From Mycobacterium sp. E3198 (lineage in GTDB: Bacteria > Actinomycetota > Actinomycetes > Mycobacteriales > Mycobacteriaceae): a stretch of 33,523 bases of DNA. The notes under the pieces were generated by a model. The model was not told where the DNA came from. It did not search any database and worked only from the letters and a program-made list of their open reading frames with translations. Where the stretch lies: assembly GCF_001667015.1 (NCBI RefSeq), contig NZ_LZIS01000183.1, forward strand, positions 1 through 33,523, in the 5' to 3' direction. Made by a program: the position numbers and the translations under genes. Numbering within the stretch: the stretch's first letter is position 1; each line of letters starts with the position of its first letter. Shown piece by piece: positions 17,941 to 27,058 of this stretch.

Positions 17941-18573
17941 ATGGCTCTCCCGGATTTGGGGCCGGATTTGGGGCCCGACACCCGCCACCCGACCCCACGC
18001 ATACGGGCGTTCGATCAGCAACGCGCCGAGGCGGCGATCCGCGAGTTGCTCCACGCGATCGGCGAAGACCCGGACCGAAACGGCTTGCAGGACACCCCGG
18101 CCCGGGTCGCGCGCGCCTACCGCGAGATGTTCGCCGGGCTCTACACCGATCCCGACTCCGTCCTGAACACCATGTTCGACGAGGACCACGACGAGATGGT
18201 GATCGTCAAGGAAATCCCGCTCTACTCCACCTGCGAGCACCACCTGGTGTCCTTCCACGGGGTGGCGCACGTGGGGTACATCCCCGGCAAGGACGGCCGG
18301 GTGACCGGCCTGTCGAAGATCGCCCGGCTGGTGGACCTCTACGCCAAGCGGCCCCAGGTGCAGGAGCGCCTCACCAGTCAGATCGCCGATGCCCTGGTGA
18401 ACAAACTGGATCCCCGCGGCGTGATCGTCGTGGTCGAGGCCGAACACCTGTGCATGGCGATGCGCGGTGTCCGCAAGCCCGGAGCCATCACCACGACGTC
18501 GGCGGTGCGTGGCATGTTCAAGACCAGTCCCGCCTCTCGAGCCGAAGCGCTCGACCTGATCCTGCGCAAGTGA
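17941..18573 (+). CDS. folE: GTP cyclohydrolase I
   Basis: First enzyme of tetrahydrofolate synthesis: GTP to 7,8-dihydroneopterin triphosphate plus formate. The product is 210 residues; zinc ligands are C98 and H101 in [12 protein letters not shown] and C171 in [10 protein letters not shown], with the substrate-binding blocks [17 protein letters not shown] and [17 protein letters not shown] lies 7 bases before the ATG. The extreme N-terminus, DLGPDLGPD, is encoded by an exact 12-base tandem duplication at 17951-17974 and looks like recent, probably neutral, expansion in a non-conserved segment. The 3' end overlaps folP by 4 bases. Confidence 0.97.
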   Translation: MALPDLGPDLGPDTRHPTPRIRAFDQQRAEAAIRELLHAIGEDPDRNGLQDTPARVARAYREMFAGLYTDPDSVLNTMFDEDHDEMVIVKEIPLYSTCEHHLVSFHGVAHVGYIPGKDGRVTGLSKIARLVDLYAKRPQVQERLTSQIADALVNKLDPRGVIVVVEAEHLCMAMRGVRKPGAITTTSAVRGMFKTSPASRAEALDLILRK

Positions 18574-19394
18574 GTTCGGCGCCCGTGCAGGTGATGGGAG
18601 TTCTGAACGTCACTGACGACTCCTTCTCCGACGGTGGGCGCTACCTCGATACCGACGACGCCGTCGCCCACGGCCTGGCGATGGCCGCCGAGGGCGCCGG
18701 GATCGTCGACGTCGGCGGGGAGTCGACCCGGCCCGGCGCCGTCCGCATCGACGCGCGCCTCGAGACATCGCGGGTGGTCCCGGTCGTCAAGGAACTTGCC
18801 GCACAGGGCATTACCGTGAGCATCGACACCATGCACGCCGACGTGGCGCGAGCGGCGCTGCAGAGCGGCGCGCGAATCGTCAACGACGTATCGGGCGGGC
18901 GGGCCGATCCGGCGATGGCGCCGCTGCTGGCCGAGGCGGGCGTGCCGTGGGTGTTGATGCATTGGCGATCGGTGTCCGCGGAGCGCCCGCACCAGGCGCC
19001 GCACTACCGCGACGTGGTGGCCGAAGTGCGCGCCGAGTTGCTCGCCAGCGTCGACGACGCGGTGGCCGCGGGTGTGGATCCCGACCAGCTGGTGATCGAC
19101 CCCGGGCTGGGATTCGCCAAGACAGGACAAGACAATTGGGCGCTGCTGCACGCGCTGCCGCAGCTGGTCGCCACCGGGGTACCGGTGCTGCTGGGCGCGT
19201 CGCGGAAACGGTTCCTGGGCACGTTGTTGGCCGGACCCGACGGCTTGCCGCGGCCGCCCGACGGGCGCGAGACGGCCACCGCGGTGATTTCGGCGCTGGC
19301 CGCCCAGTCCGGGGCGTGGGGCGTGCGCGTGCACGACGTGCGCGCCTCCGTCGATGCCCTCAAGGTCGTCGAGGCGTGGAACCACGATGGCTGA
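18570..19394 (+). CDS. folP: Dihydropteroate synthase
   Basis: Condenses hydroxymethyl-dihydropterin pyrophosphate with p-aminobenzoate to give dihydropteroate; the sulfonamide target. The TIM-barrel signatures are present in order: [15 protein letters not shown] near the N-terminus, [49 protein letters not shown] and RVHDVRAS. The start is GTG 18570, overlapping the folE stop as GTGA, and gives 274 residues beginning [15 protein letters not shown]; a longer open frame runs back through folE and is rejected. This is the functional FolP1-type enzyme (Rv3608c counterpart), not the FolP2 paralogue. It overlaps folB by 8 bases. Confidence 0.97.
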   Translation: MSSAPVQVMGVLNVTDDSFSDGGRYLDTDDAVAHGLAMAAEGAGIVDVGGESTRPGAVRIDARLETSRVVPVVKELAAQGITVSIDTMHADVARAALQSGARIVNDVSGGRADPAMAPLLAEAGVPWVLMHWRSVSAERPHQAPHYRDVVAEVRAELLASVDDAVAAGVDPDQLVIDPGLGFAKTGQDNWALLHALPQLVATGVPVLLGASRKRFLGTLLAGPDGLPRPPDGRETATAVISALAAQSGAWGVRVHDVRASVDALKVVEAWNHDG

Positions 19395-19788
19395 TCGAAT
19401 CGAGTTGCGCGGCTTGATGGCCCGTGGCCGACACGGGGTCTTCGAGCACGAGCGCGCGAGCGGGCAGGAGTTCGTCGTCGATATCACCGTGTGGATCGAC
19501 CTGGCCGAAGCCGCCGCCAGTGACGACCTGGCCGACACCTACGACTACGGCGCGCTCGCCCAACTGGCCGCCGACGTCGTCGGGGGACCGCCGCGCCGGC
19601 TCATCGAGGCGGTCGGCGGTGAGATCGCCGACCGGGTGATGGGCGACCAACGGGTGCACGCCGTCGAGGTGGTGGTGCACAAGCCGCAGGCGCCCATCCC
19701 GCAGCCGTTCGCCGACGTCGCCGTGGTGGTTCGGCGGTCGCGGCGGGGCGGTCGCGGCTCGGTGATCCCGGCGGGTGGGGCGGTATGA
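19387..19788 (+). CDS. folB: Dihydroneopterin aldolase
   Basis: Cleaves 7,8-dihydroneopterin to 6-hydroxymethyl-dihydropterin and glycolaldehyde. A 133-residue tunnelling-fold protein: [23 protein letters not shown] at the start (the GxHGVxxxE motif with its pterin-binding neighbourhood), then [19 protein letters not shown] and the substrate-anchoring segment [15 protein letters not shown], whose Glu should bind the pterin, followed by [12 protein letters not shown] with the catalytic Lys. The C-terminal RRSRRGGRG is basic and variable. The ATG at 19387 lies within the last bases of folP; the end overlaps folK as ATGA. Confidence 0.96.
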   Translation: MADRIELRGLMARGRHGVFEHERASGQEFVVDITVWIDLAEAAASDDLADTYDYGALAQLAADVVGGPPRRLIEAVGGEIADRVMGDQRVHAVEVVVHKPQAPIPQPFADVAVVVRRSRRGGRGSVIPAGGAV

Positions 19789-20312
19789 CGCGCGTCGTGC
19801 TGTCCATCGGCTCCAACCTGGGCGACCGGTTGGCGCGTCTGCAGTCGGTGGTCGACGGGCTGGGTGAGGCGCTGGTGGCGGTGTCCCCGGTGTACGAGAC
19901 GGACCCGTGGGGCCGCGTGGAGCAGGCGCCGTTCCTCAACGCGGCGCTCATCGCGGAGGACCCCGAGTGTGACGGGCAGGGCTGGCTGCGCCGGGCGCAG
20001 GAGTTCGAGCGGGTCGCGGGGCGGGTGCGCGGCGAGCGCTGGGGACCGCGCAGCCTCGATGTCGACCTGATCGCCTGCTACGGCGATACCGAGGTGATCG
20101 TCCGCGAACCCAACCTGACGCTGCCGCACCCGCTGGCCCACCTGCGGGCCTTCGTGATGGTGCCGTGGCTGGCCATCGAGCCCGACGCGCAGCTGACGGT
20201 CGCCGAAGGGCCGCGTCCGGTCGCGCAGCTGCTGGCCCAACTCGAGCCGGCCGACCGGGCCGGGGTGCGGCTCTCGGGCCTGACGCTGCAGCCGAAGGGG
20301 TCCCATACCTGA
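19785..20312 (+). CDS. folK: 6-hydroxymethyl-7,8-dihydropterin pyrophosphokinase
   Basis: Transfers pyrophosphate from ATP to hydroxymethyl-dihydropterin, supplying the substrate for FolP. At 175 residues it is of typical size. The opening [17 protein letters not shown], the substrate loop [22 protein letters not shown] and the family signature [14 protein letters not shown] (with the two Mg-binding Asp residues) are all visible, followed by [18 protein letters not shown]. It overlaps folB by 4 bases and the next gene by 1 base (TGATG), so the fol genes form one tightly coupled unit. Confidence 0.97.
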   Translation: MTRVVLSIGSNLGDRLARLQSVVDGLGEALVAVSPVYETDPWGRVEQAPFLNAALIAEDPECDGQGWLRRAQEFERVAGRVRGERWGPRSLDVDLIACYGDTEVIVREPNLTLPHPLAHLRAFVMVPWLAIEPDAQLTVAEGPRPVAQLLAQLEPADRAGVRLSGLTLQPKGSHT

Positions 20313-20788
20313 TGGGCCCAACCCGCAAGCGTGACCTGACGGCCGCGGTGGTCGGCGCTGCGGTCGTGGGCTACCTCCTGGTGACCACCCTGTACCGGTG
20401 GTTTCCGCCGATCACGGTGTGGACCGGCCTGTCGCTGCTGGGCGTGGCCATCGCCGAGGCGCTGTGGGCGCGCTACGTGCGACTCAAGATCAACGACGGC
20501 GAAATCGGGGCCGGCCCCGGCTGGCTGCACCCGCTGGCGGTGGCGCGCAGCGTCATGGTGGCCAAGGCGTCGGCCTGGGTGGGTGCGCTGGTGTTGGGCT
20601 GGTGGATCGGGGTGCTGGTGTACTTCTTCCCCCGGCGGTCGTGGCTGCGTGTCGCCGCCGAGGACACCACGGGGACGGTGGTGGCCGCCGTCAGCGCGCT
20701 GGCGCTGGTCGTCGCCGCGCTGTGGCTGCAGCATTGCTGCAAGTCCCCGCAGGATCCGACCGACCATGGCGAGGGCGCGGAAACGTAG
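20312..20788 (+). CDS. Small four-helix membrane protein, DUF3180 family
   Basis: A 158-residue protein equivalent to M. tuberculosis Rv3605c. Four hydrophobic segments are visible: AAVVGAAVVGYLLVTTL, ITVWTGLSLLGVAIAEALW, ASAWVGALVLGWWIGVLVYFF and TVVAAVSALALVVAALWLQ. The loop ARYVRLKINDGEIGAGPGWLHPLAVARSVMVAKA is the conserved part of DUF3180. The family's function is unknown; it is commonly linked to folK in actinobacteria, which could mean a role in pterin or folate handling at the membrane, but this is guilt by association. The ATG overlaps the folK stop. There are two adjacent cysteines near the C-terminus (HCCKSP). Confidence 0.88.
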   Translation: MGPTRKRDLTAAVVGAAVVGYLLVTTLYRWFPPITVWTGLSLLGVAIAEALWARYVRLKINDGEIGAGPGWLHPLAVARSVMVAKASAWVGALVLGWWIGVLVYFFPRRSWLRVAAEDTTGTVVAAVSALALVVAALWLQHCCKSPQDPTDHGEGAET

Positions 20789-20875
20789 CGCGCCCCGGGA
20801 CCCCCGCCACGACCCGGCGAGAATCGCCGGTGCCGCGCGACACGCGGAGTGACCTCGCGCAGGTACTCTCAGGCC

Positions 20876-22108
20876 ATGACCGTTCTGTCCCGCGGCGCCC
20901 GGGTCCGGCGCGGCGGCCGCAGGCCGGGGTGGGTGCTCTTGACCGCGTTGCTGGTCCTCGCGATGGGGGCCAGTTCCGCACTGGTTTTCACCAATCGGGT
21001 GGAACTCCTCAAGCTCGCTGTAATCCTGGCGCTGTGGGCCGCAGTCGCCGGCGCCTTCGTTTCGGTGCTCTACCGCCGTCAAAGCGACGCGGACCAGTCC
21101 CGGGTTCGCGACCTCAAGCTGGTCTACGACCTGCAGCTGGATCGGGAGATCTCCGCCCGGCGCGAGTACGAGCTGACCGTGGAGTCCCAGCTGCGCCGCG
21201 AGCTGGCCTCCGAGCTGCGCGCCCAGGCCGAAGACGACCTGGCCGCGCTGCGCGCGGAGCTGAGCGCGCTGCGAACCAGCCTGGAGATCCTGTTCGACAC
21301 CGACCTGCAGCACCACCGCGCGCTCGAGACGGTCGAAACCGAGGCGCCACCAACCCGCGCCTACAGCGACTGGGACCGCAACGGCGACGGCAGCCGGGAC
21401 TGGGTGTCCAGCGATCGGGTGACCTCGCCCACCGGGGACAACCCGGCCGGCCGCGCCGACGAGGCCGCGATCATCGACGTGCCCGAGGAGCCGCTGCTGC
21501 CGCCCCGCCAGCCGCCGCCCCCGCGGGAGCGCGGCCGCGGTCAGTACGAGGTCCCGCCGGATGCCCGGTACGCGGTCTCCCAGGAGCCGCCGTACATGAC
21601 GGCGCCGCCGGAGCCGCGATTCGAACCCCGGCAACAGCCGCCGCCGCAACCGGAACCGCAGCCGCAGCCGCAGGGCTGGCAGCCCGCAGCCGCCGGGGGG
21701 CAGTGGCCACCGCCGGGGGCACCGGTCGGCAACTGGGCCGGCGCACCGGGTGGTGAGCCGACAGGCGGGCGTCGCGCGAGGCACTACGGGGCCGGGGAAA
21801 CCCTGGACGGCTCTCCCTTCGAGCACCCGCAGCCGCCGCCGTACGGGGAATCCGGTCGTCGGGCGCGAGCGCGCCACTCGGCCGAGTACCGCGACTTCAA
21901 CGCGCCGGCCGCGGCCGCGCCGCCGCCGCAGATGGCCCCGCCGCCCGCGGCGGAGCCGGTCCCGCGCCATCGCGGCGCCGACCCCCAAGAGCCGCCGGAG
22001 GGGCTGGCGGATGGGCCGCCGAGCGGCGGCCAGTCGGTGGCCGAACTGCTGGCGCGGCTGCAGGTCGAGCCGTCCGGCGGTGGCCGTCGCCGCCGACGTG
22101 ACGGCTGA
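20876..22108 (+). CDS. Membrane protein with coiled coil and long Pro/Arg-rich tail (DUF6779-like)
   Basis: A 410-residue counterpart of M. tuberculosis Rv3604c. Two N-terminal membrane segments (WVLLTALLVLAMGASSALVF and LAVILALWAAVAGAFVSVLY) are followed by a charged coiled coil (about residues 75-150: REISARREYELTVESQLRRE onward, then AEDDLAALRAELSALRTSLE). The rest is disordered, rich in Pro, Gln, Arg and Gly, with PEPQPQPQGW-type runs. The conserved first 150 residues are what I know as the DUF6779 region; I am not certain of the number. No catalytic motif is seen; a scaffold or envelope-associated role is possible. The ATG at 20876 begins MTVLSRGARVRRGGRRPGW, where similarity to relatives starts; the nine upstream in-frame codons are not used. 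Confidence 0.85.
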   Translation: MTVLSRGARVRRGGRRPGWVLLTALLVLAMGASSALVFTNRVELLKLAVILALWAAVAGAFVSVLYRRQSDADQSRVRDLKLVYDLQLDREISARREYELTVESQLRRELASELRAQAEDDLAALRAELSALRTSLEILFDTDLQHHRALETVETEAPPTRAYSDWDRNGDGSRDWVSSDRVTSPTGDNPAGRADEAAIIDVPEEPLLPPRQPPPPRERGRGQYEVPPDARYAVSQEPPYMTAPPEPRFEPRQQPPPQPEPQPQPQGWQPAAAGGQWPPPGAPVGNWAGAPGGEPTGGRRARHYGAGETLDGSPFEHPQPPPYGESGRRARARHSAEYRDFNAPAAAAPPPQMAPPPAAEPVPRHRGADPQEPPEGLADGPPSGGQSVAELLARLQVEPSGGGRRRRRDG

Positions 22109-22126
22109 GCTGGGAGCTTCCTCACA

Positions 22127-22155
22127 TTGGGTGCGACCTGAGAATCGATTAAAGT
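22127..22155 (+). promoter_or_regulatory. Candidate sigma-70-type promoter of the pan/coaX genes
   Basis: TTGGGT at 22127-22132 and TAAAGT at 22150-22155 are spaced by 17 bases, matching three and four of six bases of the -35 and -10 consensus. Transcription would begin near 22162, leaving a leader of about 60 bases before the ATG at 22223. The assignment rests on spacing and partial consensus only. Confidence 0.35.
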
Positions 22156-22166
22156 CTTAGTGACCG

Positions 22167-22191
22167 TCCGGTACCCGAGCAGTGGACCGGA
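22167..22191 (+). promoter_or_regulatory. Inverted repeat in the leader of the DUF2520-panC-panD-coaX operon
   Basis: TCCGGT at 22167-22172 and ACCGGA at 22186-22191 are perfect inverted arms separated by 13 bases. Pairing extends outward with one mismatch (CCGTCCGGT against ACCGGAACG). It lies between the candidate promoter and the start codon, so it could be an operator or an RNA hairpin. Confidence 0.3.
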
Positions 22192-22222
22192 ACGAACAAA
22201 GAAAGCTGTGAGGTCGTCTGCG

Positions 22223-23134
22223 ATGGGGCAGTTCGACGGACTGCGCCCGGCCAGGCTCAAGGTGGGCATCGTCTCCGCCGGCCGGGTGGGCTCCGCCCTC
22301 GGCGTCGCGCTGGAGCGCGCCGACCACGTCGTGGTGGCGTGCAGCGGCGTCTCGAGGGCGTCGCGCCAGCGGGCGCAGCGCCGGTTGCCCGATACGCCGG
22401 TGGTATCGCCGCCGGATGTGGCCGCCAACGCCGAGCTGCTGCTGCTGGCCGTCCCCGACAGCGAACTCGCGGGCCTGGTGTCGGGCCTGGCGGCGACCTC
22501 GGCCGTGCGCCCGGGCACGATCGTGGCGCACACGTCCGGCGCCAACGGCGTCGGCATCCTGGCGCCGCTGGCCCACGACGGCTGCATTCCGCTGGCGATC
22601 CACCCGGCGATGACGTTCACCGGCTCCGACGAGGACATCACCCGGGTGCCCGACACCTGCTTCGCGATCACCGCGGCCGACGACGTCGGGTACGCGATCG
22701 GGCAGTCGCTGGTCCTCGAGATGGGCGGCGAGCCGTTCTGCGTCCGCGAGGAGGCCCGCGTGCTGTACCACGCCGCGCTGGCCCACGCCGGCAACCACAT
22801 CGTGACGGTGGTCGCCGACGCGCTCGAGGCGCTGCGGGCCGCGCTGCGCGGCGGCGAACTGCTCGGGCAACAAACCGTCGACGACCAGCCGGGCGGCCTT
22901 GCCGAACGGATCGTCGGGCCACTGGCCCGTGCGGCGCTGGAGAACACCCTGCAGCGCGGGCAGGCCGCGCTCACCGGTCCGGTGGCCCGTGGCGACGCGG
23001 CCGCGGTCGCCGGGCATCTCGCCGCGCTCGCCGAGGTCGAGCCCGAGCTGGCCCAGGCGTACCGGGTCAACGCCCTGCGAACGGCCCAGCGCGCGCACGC
23101 CCCCAAGGACGTCGTGGAGGTGCTGGCGCGATGA
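22223..23134 (+). CDS. Rossmann-fold protein with DUF2520 domain, panC-linked
   Basis: A 303-residue protein like M. tuberculosis Rv3603c. The N-terminus is a nucleotide-binding fold with [19 protein letters not shown] (GxxGxxG-type loop) and [15 protein letters not shown]; the second half is the all-helical DUF2520 domain, including [19 protein letters not shown] and [20 protein letters not shown]. The architecture resembles 6-phosphogluconate-dehydrogenase-like reductases such as ketopantoate reductase. Because it sits directly before panC and overlaps it (ATGA), a role in pantoate supply is attractive but not shown. The ATG at 22223 gives the family length; GTG 22160 would add 21 unconserved residues. 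Confidence 0.87.
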   Translation: MGQFDGLRPARLKVGIVSAGRVGSALGVALERADHVVVACSGVSRASRQRAQRRLPDTPVVSPPDVAANAELLLLAVPDSELAGLVSGLAATSAVRPGTIVAHTSGANGVGILAPLAHDGCIPLAIHPAMTFTGSDEDITRVPDTCFAITAADDVGYAIGQSLVLEMGGEPFCVREEARVLYHAALAHAGNHIVTVVADALEALRAALRGGELLGQQTVDDQPGGLAERIVGPLARAALENTLQRGQAALTGPVARGDAAAVAGHLAALAEVEPELAQAYRVNALRTAQRAHAPKDVVEVLAR

Positions 23135-24057
23135 CCGCACGCAAGCCCGCGTTCAATCCCGGTGAGCTCAACGTGTACTCGGCCCCGCGCGACGTCACCG
23201 ACGTCAGCCGGGCGCTGCGCCACACCGGCCGCCGAGTGATGCTGGTGCCCACGATGGGCGCGTTGCACGAGGGGCACCTCTCGCTGGTGCGCGCCGCCAA
23301 GCGCGTGCCCGGCTCGGTGGTCGTGGTCTCGATTTTCGTCAACCCCCTGCAGTTCGGGGCGGGCGAAGACCTCGACGCCTACCCCCGCACCCTCGACGAC
23401 GACTTGGCGCTGCTGCGCGGCGAAGGCGTCGAGATCGCCTTCGCGCCGACCGCCGCGGCGATGTATCCCGACGGGCTGCGCACCACCGTGCAGCCCGGCC
23501 CGCTGGCCGCCGAGCTCGAGGGCGGCCCGCGGCCGACCCATTTCGCCGGCGTGCTCACGGTGGTGCTCAAACTGCTGCAGATCGTGCGGCCCGACCGGGT
23601 TTTCTTCGGCGAGAAGGACTATCAGCAGCTGGTCATCATCCGCCAGATGGTCGCCGACCTGAACGTCGATGTGGCCGTCGTCGGCGTCCCGACGGTGCGC
23701 GAACACGACGGGCTGGCCATGTCGTCACGCAACCGCTACCTGGACGCGACGCAGCGCGAATTGGCCGTGGCGCTCTCGGCGGCGCTGACGGCCGGGGCGC
23801 ACGCCGCTACCCACGGCGCCCAGGCCGCGCTGGACGCCGCCCGCGCGGTGCTGCGAGCCACGCCCGGCCTCGTCGTCGATTACCTCGAGCTGCGCGACGC
23901 CGACCTCGGGCCGTTGCGCGATAACGGATCCGGCCGGCTGCTGGTCGCGGCCAGGCTCGGCAGCACCAGGCTGCTCGACAACGTGTCAATCCAGATCGGA
24001 AACCTCGCCGGCACCGCTGGGCCGGACGAACTCGCCCAATCGCAGTGGAGGAATTGA
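23131..24057 (+). CDS. panC: Pantothenate synthetase (pantoate-beta-alanine ligase)
   Basis: ATP-dependent joining of pantoate and beta-alanine to pantothenate; cytoplasmic dimer. At 308 residues it is one shorter than the M. tuberculosis enzyme I recall. The HxGH-type nucleotide-binding signature is HEGH (46-49) within [17 protein letters not shown]; the pantoate-binding blocks [17 protein letters not shown] and [16 protein letters not shown], and the KMSKS-like loop DGLAMSSRN, follow. Its last codons contain TGGAGGAATTG, the ribosome-binding site of panD, whose ATG overlaps the panC stop (TGATG). Confidence 0.97.
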   Translation: MTARKPAFNPGELNVYSAPRDVTDVSRALRHTGRRVMLVPTMGALHEGHLSLVRAAKRVPGSVVVVSIFVNPLQFGAGEDLDAYPRTLDDDLALLRGEGVEIAFAPTAAAMYPDGLRTTVQPGPLAAELEGGPRPTHFAGVLTVVLKLLQIVRPDRVFFGEKDYQQLVIIRQMVADLNVDVAVVGVPTVREHDGLAMSSRNRYLDATQRELAVALSAALTAGAHAATHGAQAALDAARAVLRATPGLVVDYLELRDADLGPLRDNGSGRLLVAARLGSTRLLDNVSIQIGNLAGTAGPDELAQSQWRN

Positions 24058-24476
24058 TGTTACGGACGATGCTGAAATCGAAGATCCATCGCGCCACCGT
24101 CACGCAGGCCGACCTGCACTACGTCGGCTCGGTGACCATCGACGCCGACCTGATGGACGCCGCCGACCTGCTCGAGGGCGAACAGGTGACCATCGTCGAC
24201 ATCGACAACGGCGCCCGGCTGGTCACCTACGCGATCACCGGCGAACGTGGCACCGGGGTGATCGGAATCAACGGCGCCGCAGCGCATCTGGTGCATCCGG
24301 GCGACCTGGTGATCCTCATCGCATACGGGACGATGGAGGAGGCGGAGGCGCGCGCCTACCGCCCGCGGATCGTGTTCGTCGACGCCGACAACAAGCCGAT
24401 CGACCTCGGGCACGACCCGGCGTTCGTGCCCGCTGACGCGGCGGAGCTGTTGGACCCGCGGATCGGCGCGCGGTAG
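24057..24476 (+). CDS. panD: Aspartate 1-decarboxylase (pyruvoyl enzyme) proenzyme
   Basis: Makes beta-alanine from aspartate for PanC. A 139-residue proenzyme that self-cleaves between G24 and S25 in [12 protein letters not shown], the new N-terminal serine becoming the pyruvoyl group. [16 protein letters not shown] supplies the substrate-binding Lys9, and the blocks [25 protein letters not shown] and [12 protein letters not shown] are characteristic. The C-terminal tail [16 protein letters not shown] is the segment linked in M. tuberculosis to pyrazinoic-acid sensitivity and is present in full. ATG 24057 is chosen over an in-frame GTG at 24045 because of the GGAGG 6 bases upstream and the expected sequence. 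Confidence 0.97.
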   Translation: MLRTMLKSKIHRATVTQADLHYVGSVTIDADLMDAADLLEGEQVTIVDIDNGARLVTYAITGERGTGVIGINGAAAHLVHPGDLVILIAYGTMEEAEARAYRPRIVFVDADNKPIDLGHDPAFVPADAAELLDPRIGAR

Positions 24477-24478
24477 CC

Positions 24479-25303
24479 GTGCTGCTCGCCATCGACGTCC
24501 GCAACACGCACACCGTCGTCGGACTGATCTCCGGATCCAAGGAGCACGCGAAAGTCGTGCAGCAGTGGCGGATCCGCACCGAATCCGAGGCCACCGCGGA
24601 CGAACTGGCGCTGACCATCGACGGCCTGATCGGCGACGATTCCGAACGCCTCAGCGGCGCCGCCGCGCTGTCGACCGTGCCGTCGGTGCTGCACGAGGTG
24701 CGGGTGATGCTCGATCAGTACTGGCCGTCGGTGCCGCACGTGCTCATCGAGCCCGGCGTGCGCACCGGGATCCCGCTGCTGGTCGACAACCCGAAAGAGG
24801 TGGGTGCCGACCGCATCGTCAACTGCCTGGCGGCGTTCCACAAATTCGGCACCGCGGCCATCGTCATCGATTTCGGATCCTCGATCTGCGTGGACGTGGT
24901 GTCGGCCAAGGGCGAGTTTCTCGGCGGCGCCATCGCCCCCGGTGTGCAGGTGTCCTCCGACGCCGCCGCGGCCCGCTCCGCCGCGCTGCGTCGCGTCGAA
25001 TTGACCCGGCCGCGTTCGGTGGTCGGCAAGAACACCGTCGAATGCATGCAGGCCGGCGCGGTGTTCGGGTTCGCCGGGCTGGTCGACGGGCTGGTGCAGC
25101 GCATCCGCGAGGACGTGGACGGTTTCGCCGACGCCCTGGGCGACCAGGTCGCGGTCGTGGCGACCGGCCATACCGCGCCCCTGCTGCTGCCCGAGCTGCA
25201 CACCGTCAGCCACTACGACCAACACCTGACGCTGCACGGCCTGCAGCTGGTCTTCGAACGCAACCGGGACGCCCAGCGCGGGCGGCTGAAGACGGCGCGC
25301 TAG
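24479..25303 (+). CDS. coaX: Type III pantothenate kinase
   Basis: Phosphorylates pantothenate, the first committed step to coenzyme A, completing the chain begun by PanC and PanD. A 274-residue ASKHA-fold protein: the phosphate-1 loop [16 protein letters not shown], the pantothenate-site region [18 protein letters not shown], the second Asp motif [27 protein letters not shown], and [14 protein letters not shown] with [11 protein letters not shown] for adenosine binding. The GTG at 24479 is 2 bases after the panD stop. In M. tuberculosis the CoaA-type kinase carries the activity and the CoaX-type protein (Rv3600c) has been reported inactive, so catalytic competence here should not be assumed. 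Confidence 0.95.
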   Translation: MLLAIDVRNTHTVVGLISGSKEHAKVVQQWRIRTESEATADELALTIDGLIGDDSERLSGAAALSTVPSVLHEVRVMLDQYWPSVPHVLIEPGVRTGIPLLVDNPKEVGADRIVNCLAAFHKFGTAAIVIDFGSSICVDVVSAKGEFLGGAIAPGVQVSSDAAAARSAALRRVELTRPRSVVGKNTVECMQAGAVFGFAGLVDGLVQRIREDVDGFADALGDQVAVVATGHTAPLLLPELHTVSHYDQHLTLHGLQLVFERNRDAQRGRLKTAR

Positions 25304-25326
25304 ACGGCCGCCGCCCGCACGCCGCA

Positions 25327-25421
25327 TCGAGTGTGCGTCCACGGCTTTGGATAACGTCGCTAGTGATTTGGCGGAATTTTGCGCCCACCCCGCACACTCA
25401 AAGCCCTGAACGCACACTCGA
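25327..25421. repeat. Long-armed inverted repeat between coaX and lysS
   Basis: Arms of 23 bases at 25327-25349 and 25399-25421 are inverted copies agreeing at 21 of 23 positions, with a 49-base AT-richer interior. The arms contain GAGTGTGCGT and its complement ACGCACACTC, and a further CGCACACTC lies at 25391-25399. It fills most of the 142-base gap between the two genes, ending 24 bases before the lysS start. It could be a terminator for coaX, a binding site, or a copy of a dispersed mycobacterial intergenic repeat. Confidence 0.6.
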
Positions 25422-25445
25422 CGACGTCAATTAAGCTGGCACGTC

Positions 25446-26945
25446 GTGAGCGAAGCCGACCCCGACCTTCCCGAGCAGTTCCGGATCCGCCGGCACAAGC
25501 GCGCTCGCCTGTTAGAGGAGGGGTGCGACCCGTACCCGGTCGCCATCGAGCGCACCCACACCCTGGCCGAGGTGCGTGCCGCCCACCCCGGCCTGCCGAC
25601 CGACACCGCCACCGACGACGTCGTCGGCGTGGCGGGCCGAGTCATCTTCGCGCGCAATTCCGGGAAATTGTGCTTCGCGACACTCCAGGACGGCGACGGC
25701 ACCACGCTGCAGGTGATGATCAGCCTTGACAAGGTCGGCCAACAGGCGCTCGACGCGTGGAAGGCGGACGTCGACCTCGGTGACGTCGTCTACGTGCACG
25801 GCAACGTGATCAGCTCGCGGCGCGGCGAGTTGTCCGTCCTGGCCGACTCCTGGCGGATGGCGGCCAAGTCGCTGCGCCCGCTGCCCGTCGCGCACAAGGA
25901 GATGAGCGAGGAGTCGCGGGTGCGGCAGCGCTACGTCGACCTCATCGTCCGCCCCCAGGCCCGGTCGGTGGCCCGGCAGAGAATCGCGGTCATCCGCGCG
26001 ATACGCAACGCGCTGGAACGGCGCGGGTTTCTCGAAGTCGAAACGCCTATGTTGCAGACGCTGGCCGGTGGTGCCGCGGCGCGGCCGTTCATCACCCATT
26101 CCAATGCGCTCGACATCGATCTCTACCTGCGGATCGCGCCGGAACTGTTCCTCAAGCGCTGCATCGTCGGCGGATTCGACAGGGTCTTCGAGCTAAATCG
26201 CGTGTTCCGAAACGAAGGGGCCGATTCGACGCATTCTCCAGAATTTTCGATGTTGGAGACCTACCAGACCTACGGAACCTATGACGATTCAGCGATCGTC
26301 ACGCGCGAGCTTATTCAAGAGGTGGCGGACGAGGCGATCGGAACCCGACAACTCCCGTTGCCAGACGGCAGTGTCTACGACATAGACGGAGAATGGGCGT
26401 CGATACAAATGTACCCGTCGCTGTCGGCGGCGCTCGGCGAGGAGATCACGCCCGAGACGACGGCCGACCGGCTCTGGGCCATCGCAAAGCGGTTCGGTGT
26501 GGAGATCCCGGAGAACCGCGGCTACGGGCACGGCAAGCTCGTCGAGGAATTATGGGAGCACGCTGTGGGCAACGCGCTGACCGCTCCCACCTTCGTCAAG
26601 GATTTCCCTGTCGAGACAACGCCTTTGACGCGCCAGCACCGCAGCATCCCCGGCGTGACCGAGAAGTGGGACCTCTACATTCGCGGGGTCGAACTGGCCA
26701 CCGGGTATTCCGAACTCAACGACCCGGTCGTGCAGCGTGAGAGGTTCGCCGCGCAGGCGCGCGCCGCGGCGGCCGGCGACGACGAGGCGATGGTGCTCGA
26801 CGAAGACTTTCTCGCCGCCCTCGAGTACGGGATGCCGCCGTGCACGGGAACCGGAATGGGTATCGATCGGTTGCTGATGACTTTGACCGGTCTGTCAATT
26901 CGAGAGACAGTTTTGTTCCCGATTGTGCGACCGCACTCCGGTTGA
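25446..26945 (+). CDS. lysS: Lysyl-tRNA synthetase, class II
   Basis: Charges tRNA-Lys. A 499-residue enzyme with an N-terminal OB-fold anticodon domain (about residues 60-160: [39 protein letters not shown]) and a class II catalytic core: motif 1 around [12 protein letters not shown], motif 2 [20 protein letters not shown], motif 3 [15 protein letters not shown]. This is the cytosolic LysS (Rv3598c type), not the LysX two-domain protein. GTG 25446 gives the expected start; its ribosome-binding site is weak. Part of the core coding (about 26190-26420) is noticeably lower in GC than the rest of the gene, which could reflect past recombination. Confidence 0.96.
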   Translation: MSEADPDLPEQFRIRRHKRARLLEEGCDPYPVAIERTHTLAEVRAAHPGLPTDTATDDVVGVAGRVIFARNSGKLCFATLQDGDGTTLQVMISLDKVGQQALDAWKADVDLGDVVYVHGNVISSRRGELSVLADSWRMAAKSLRPLPVAHKEMSEESRVRQRYVDLIVRPQARSVARQRIAVIRAIRNALERRGFLEVETPMLQTLAGGAAARPFITHSNALDIDLYLRIAPELFLKRCIVGGFDRVFELNRVFRNEGADSTHSPEFSMLETYQTYGTYDDSAIVTRELIQEVADEAIGTRQLPLPDGSVYDIDGEWASIQMYPSLSAALGEEITPETTADRLWAIAKRFGVEIPENRGYGHGKLVEELWEHAVGNALTAPTFVKDFPVETTPLTRQHRSIPGVTEKWDLYIRGVELATGYSELNDPVVQRERFAAQARAAAAGDDEAMVLDEDFLAALEYGMPPCTGTGMGIDRLLMTLTGLSIRETVLFPIVRPHSG

Positions 26946-27015
26946 GTTACCCGTTGCGTCCGGATTGAGTATCCTGCGTTTCTATGGCAGATTGGTGCCT
27001 TGGGGAGTGAATCCA

Positions 27016-27036
27016 AACTGCTCAGCAACTGCTCAG
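27016..27036 (+). repeat. 10-base direct repeat in the lsr2 leader
   Basis: AACTGCTCAG occurs twice, at 27016-27025 and 27027-27036, an 11-base period that puts both copies on the same face of the helix. It ends 22 bases before the lsr2 start codon, within the 113-base lysS-lsr2 gap. A paired protein-binding site is one reading; a translational control element in the leader is another. Confidence 0.45.
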
Positions 27037-27058
27037 GACGAAACGCGAGGGTAAGCTA

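Noticed and set aside
17924..17941. Tetrahydrofolate riboswitch before folE
   Set aside because: Only 16 bases separate ftsH and folE, too few for an aptamer, and no THF riboswitch core is present.
15483..18002. 839-codon open frame on the minus strand opposite ftsH
   Set aside because: Its translation is a His/Gln/Arg-rich sequence with no domain, typical of the antisense of a high-GC gene; the plus strand encodes a complete FtsH.
20789..20875. Short peptide gene between the DUF3180 and DUF6779 genes
   Set aside because: Fewer than 90 bases, with no ribosome-binding site and codon pattern supporting a separate product.
25304..25445. T-box or other leader riboswitch before lysS
   Set aside because: No T-box sequence or specifier loop is visible; the inverted repeat there has arms unlike a T-box antiterminator.
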